Of a stretch of DNA of 64,000 nt, positions 61,821 through 64,000 are shown in pieces. A program made the position numbers and the translations under genes. The DNA lies in assembly GCA_041678045.1 (NCBI GenBank), contig JBAYOV010000003.1, forward strand, positions 1-64,000. Reading direction: 5' to 3'. The DNA comes from UBA2357 sp041678045. Its GTDB lineage: Bacteria; Pseudomonadota; Gammaproteobacteria; Burkholderiales; Rhodocyclaceae. Numbering within the stretch: position 1 is the first letter of the stretch; every line of letters starts with the position of its first letter. The notes beneath the pieces were generated by a model. The model was not told where the DNA came from. It saw nothing but the letters and a program-made list of their open reading frames with translations, and made no database searches.

Positions 61821-62657
61821 TCAGGCGGTCAGGCTTCCGTTGATCGAAAGCCGGTCGGTGACCAGGGCAGGTGGGGCAGGGCAGCGTTCCGAGACGGTGA
61901 GAACCTCCACGCCGGTGTCGGTGACCAGCACGGTGTGCTCCCACTGTGCGGACAGGCTGCGATCCTTGGTGACGATGGTCCAGCCATCGGGCAGTTCCGA
62001 AATGGCGGCCTTGCCGGCGTTGATCATGGGCTCGATGGTGAAGGTCATGCCCGGAACCAGGGTCACGCCGGTCTGGGGTTTGCCGTAATGCAGGACTTGC
62101 GGGTCTTCGTGAAAGTTGGCGCCGATGCCATGGCCGCAGAACTCGCGCACCACCGAAAAGCCGTTGCCTTCCGCATGTCGCTGAATGGCATGGCCAATGT
62201 CTCCGAGTCGGGCGCCCGGGCGTACCTGCGCAATGCCGAGCCACAGGCACTCGAAGGTGATTTGGCACAGCCTGCGGGCGAGGATCGGGGCGTCCTTGCC
62301 GACGATGAACATGCGGCTGGTGTCGCCGTGAAAACCGTCCTTGATCACGGTGATGTCGATGTTCACGATGTCACCCTTCTTCAGTGCCTTGTCGCCAGGA
62401 ATGCCGTGACAGACCTGATGATTGATCGAGGTGCAGATCGACTTGGGGTAAGGTGAATAGCCCGGGGGGGCGTAGTTCAGCGGGGCGGGAATGGTCTGCT
62501 GCACATTCACCATGTAGTCATGGCACAGGCGATCGAGCTCGCCAGTGGTCACGCCGGGCTTCACGAAAGGTTCTATGTAATCGAGCACTTCGGCTGCCAG
62601 GCGGCAGGCGGTACGCATTTTCTCGATCTCGTCGGGGGTCTTTAGAGCGATGTTCAT
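61821..62657 (-). CDS. map: Methionine aminopeptidase, type I
   Basis: A 278-residue metalloenzyme removing the first Met from proteins. The metal ligands are in VNIDITVIKDGFHGDTSRM, GHGIGANFHEDP, FTIEPMINAG and AQWEHTVLVT. I start at MNIALKTPDEIEKMRTA, a normal family N-terminus. It is slightly longer than usual, with about 15 extra C-terminal residues. It is divergent from rpsB, as in many proteobacteria. Confidence 0.96.
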   Translation of the reverse strand: MNIALKTPDEIEKMRTACRLAAEVLDYIEPFVKPGVTTGELDRLCHDYMVNVQQTIPAPLNYAPPGYSPYPKSICTSINHQVCHGIPGDKALKKGDIVNIDITVIKDGFHGDTSRMFIVGKDAPILARRLCQITFECLWLGIAQVRPGARLGDIGHAIQRHAEGNGFSVVREFCGHGIGANFHEDPQVLHYGKPQTGVTLVPGMTFTIEPMINAGKAAISELPDGWTIVTKDRSLSAQWEHTVLVTDTGVEVLTVSERCPAPPALVTDRLSINGSLTA

Positions 62658-62810
62658 TGTCCTCGTCTCTTGTCGCGCCATGTTGGCCGTCCGGCCGACA
62701 TGGCAAAGCGTGAAGGCTATCGCAAGCCGGTCATTCAGGGCAAATTTCCGGGCGAATGCCGGCAGCGTGGCGAGGTGATCGACGCATATGGGCCGATGCG
62801 CATGCAATCC

Positions 62811-62840
62811 TTGAGTTGGTGGGGGGAGGACTGCTATCAT
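62811..62840 (+). promoter_or_regulatory. Promoter of rpsB-tsf
   Basis: TTGAGT (62811-62816) and TATCAT (62835-62840) are 18 bp apart, with a TG two bases before the -10 extending it. This gives a leader of about 160 nt before rpsB. Confidence 0.65.
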
Positions 62841-63008
62841 TGCGAGCTTGTCTGCTCAAAAGCCGGCAAAATCCGCACGCCCGTCAGATTCCGTCAGGGT
62901 CCATCCAGGTCTTCAAAGTCTTTTGCTCACGCAGTGTCGTGATGCTTCGGGGGCTGGGTGGCAATGTCGGGCGGAGGTCAAACCCTTGTAAAACTGGAGT
63001 TACACATC
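62841..63008 (+). other. rpsB leader (5' UTR)
   Basis: About 160 nt without an open frame between the promoter and rpsB, with short inverted repeats (such as CAGATTCCGTCAG and GCCGGC). In other proteobacteria such leaders bind protein S2 for autoregulation; I cannot confirm a conserved fold by eye. The 170 bp before it, back to the map start, hold only promoter sequence. Confidence 0.45.
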
Positions 63009-63770
63009 ATGTCAGTCACCATGCGTCAGATGCTCGAAGCGGGCGTCCACTTTGGCCACCAGACCCGTTTCTGGAATCCCCGGATGGCCCCGTACATCTT
63101 CGGCCAGCGCAACAAGATTCACATCATCAACCTCGAAAAGACCATGGCGAAGTACAACGAAGCCATGGACTACGTGCGCAAGCTGTCGGCCAACCGTGGC
63201 ACCGTGATGTTCGTCGGTACCAAGCGCCAGTCCCGCGAGATCATCGCCGAGGAAGCCAGCCGTGCCGGCATGCCGTACGTGGATGAGCGTTGGCTGGGCG
63301 GCATGCTGACCAACTTCAAGACGGTCAAGCAGTCGATCAAGCGCCTGAAGGAAATGGAAGCAATGATCGAGGACGGTTCGCTGGAGCGCCTGTCCAAGAA
63401 AGAAGCGCTGATGGCCACCCGCGAGATGGAAAAGCTGCAAAAGAGCATCGGCGGCATCAAGGACATGGGCGGTCTGCCCGATGCGCTGTTCATCATCGAC
63501 GTGGGTTACCACAAGATTGCAATCACTGAAGCCCAGAAGCTGGGTATTCCGGTGGTGGCCGTGGTCGATACCAACCACACCCCCGATGGCGTGGATTACC
63601 TGATCCCGGGCAACGACGATTCGTCCCGCGCGATCCGCCTGTATGCACGCGGTGTGGCCGATGCCGTGCTGGAAGGTCGCAGCATGGCGCTGCAGGAAAT
63701 CGTGGCAGCCGGCTCCGACGAGTTCGTCGAAGTCGAGGAAGAGGAAACCTCTTCCGACGAGCAGGCCTGA
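63009..63770 (+). CDS. rpsB: 30S ribosomal protein S2
   Basis: A 253-residue ribosomal protein. MSVTMRQMLEAGVHFGHQTR, NPRMAPYIFGQRN, ERWLGGMLTNFKTVKQS and VDTNHTPDGVDYLIPGNDDS are diagnostic. An acidic C-terminal tail (EFVEVEEEETSSDEQA) is present. A hairpin (GGTGCC with GGCACC, 63782-63804) lies between it and tsf and may modulate the ratio of the two. Confidence 0.98.
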   Translation: MSVTMRQMLEAGVHFGHQTRFWNPRMAPYIFGQRNKIHIINLEKTMAKYNEAMDYVRKLSANRGTVMFVGTKRQSREIIAEEASRAGMPYVDERWLGGMLTNFKTVKQSIKRLKEMEAMIEDGSLERLSKKEALMATREMEKLQKSIGGIKDMGGLPDALFIIDVGYHKIAITEAQKLGIPVVAVVDTNHTPDGVDYLIPGNDDSSRAIRLYARGVADAVLEGRSMALQEIVAAGSDEFVEVEEEETSSDEQA

Positions 63771-63860
63771 TTCCTCCACGCGGTGCCGGCCTGTCGCTGG
63801 CACCGTTCATCCGTACCGAATTTCGAATTTTCGAATTAGAAACCGTTTTCAGGAGTTAGC

Positions 63861-64000
63861 ATGGCGGAAATTACCGCAAGCATGGTGAAGGAACTGCGCG
63901 AGAAGACCGACGCGCCGATGATGGAATGCAAGAAGGCCCTGACCGAAGCCGCTGGCGACATGGCCAAGGCTGAAGAAATTCTGCGCGTGAAGCTGGGCAG
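63861..64000 (+). CDS. tsf: Elongation factor Ts, N-terminal part
   Basis: The first 46 residues only, cut by the window end. MAEITASMVKELREKTDAPM followed by MECKKALTEA is the EF-Ts UBA-like N-terminus, which regenerates EF-Tu-GTP. AGGAG lies 6 bp before the ATG. The position after rpsB is universal. Confidence 0.97.
   Translation, partial: MAEITASMVKELREKTDAPMMECKKALTEAAGDMAKAEEILRVKLG

Overview
The window is a GC-rich proteobacterial chromosome segment. Its gene content points to a betaproteobacterium, most likely of the Rhodocyclales (Thauera/Azoarcus type): rnfABCDGE-nth, bpt next to aat, an AlaA-type aminotransferase next to hom-thrC, tig-clpP-clpX-lon, glnD-map divergent from rpsB-tsf, and a small H-NS-family protein. 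The genus is inferred from gene order and protein character, not from a database match.

Layout. 1-2.9 kb: end of htpG, a ClC chloride channel and a MarR regulator. 2.9-7.5 kb: a VWA protein, a MoxR ATPase, an M48 membrane peptidase and LemA. 7.6-14 kb: DUF1841, nth and the Rnf complex, written right to left. 14.1-16.7 kb: pyrD, bpt, aat. 16.7-22.8 kb: a ferric-iron ABC transporter (fbpC, fbpB, fbpA) split by an AT-richer amino-acid permease, plus an iron-linked DUF2325 gene. 22.8-28.7 kb: a degenerate exonuclease, a cNMP/CBS/nucleotidyltransferase protein, PhoH, Bcp, UppP and an Mth938-like protein. 28.8-33.1 kb: aminotransferase, hom, thrC. 33.2-38.2 kb: a Type III restriction-modification operon with a zeta-like kinase and a small protein between mod and res. 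38.3-40.7 kb: nadC and nnrD. 41-46.9 kb: tig-clpP-clpX-lon, with a good heat-shock (sigma-32) promoter before lon. 47-56.1 kb: a compact integrated element in the 3' end of tRNA-Val(TAC). 56.2-64 kb: a CAP-domain lipoprotein, an H-NS-like protein, rarD, a YqhA protein, glnD, map, rpsB and the start of tsf.

The most interesting part is the roughly 9.1 kb element. All its genes lie on the minus strand and most overlap by a few bases. In transcription order it carries a tyrosine integrase, an unknown protein, an AlpA-type regulator and a small protein. Next comes a promoter and leader that looks like a phage P4/P1 C4 antisense-RNA immunity module, followed by three small proteins and a DUF3987 primase/helicase-like protein. 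A duplicated 243-bp unit with 22-bp hairpins follows. The distal genes are a Nu1-like HTH protein, an unknown helical protein, an HK97-fold major capsid-like protein, a coiled-coil protein, an M41-like zinc peptidase (HEAGH) and a sigma-70-region-4-like protein. I see no large terminase, portal, prohead protease or tail gene. It reads as a P4-like phage satellite that brings its own capsid protein, with integrase arm-type repeats at both ends.

Other points of note are the composite Type III R-M operon, a cysteine cluster in FbpC, loss of two catalytic acidic residues in the exonuclease, an fbpB fragment beside the inserted permease, and a hexanucleotide repeat at the ribosome-binding region of the VWA gene.
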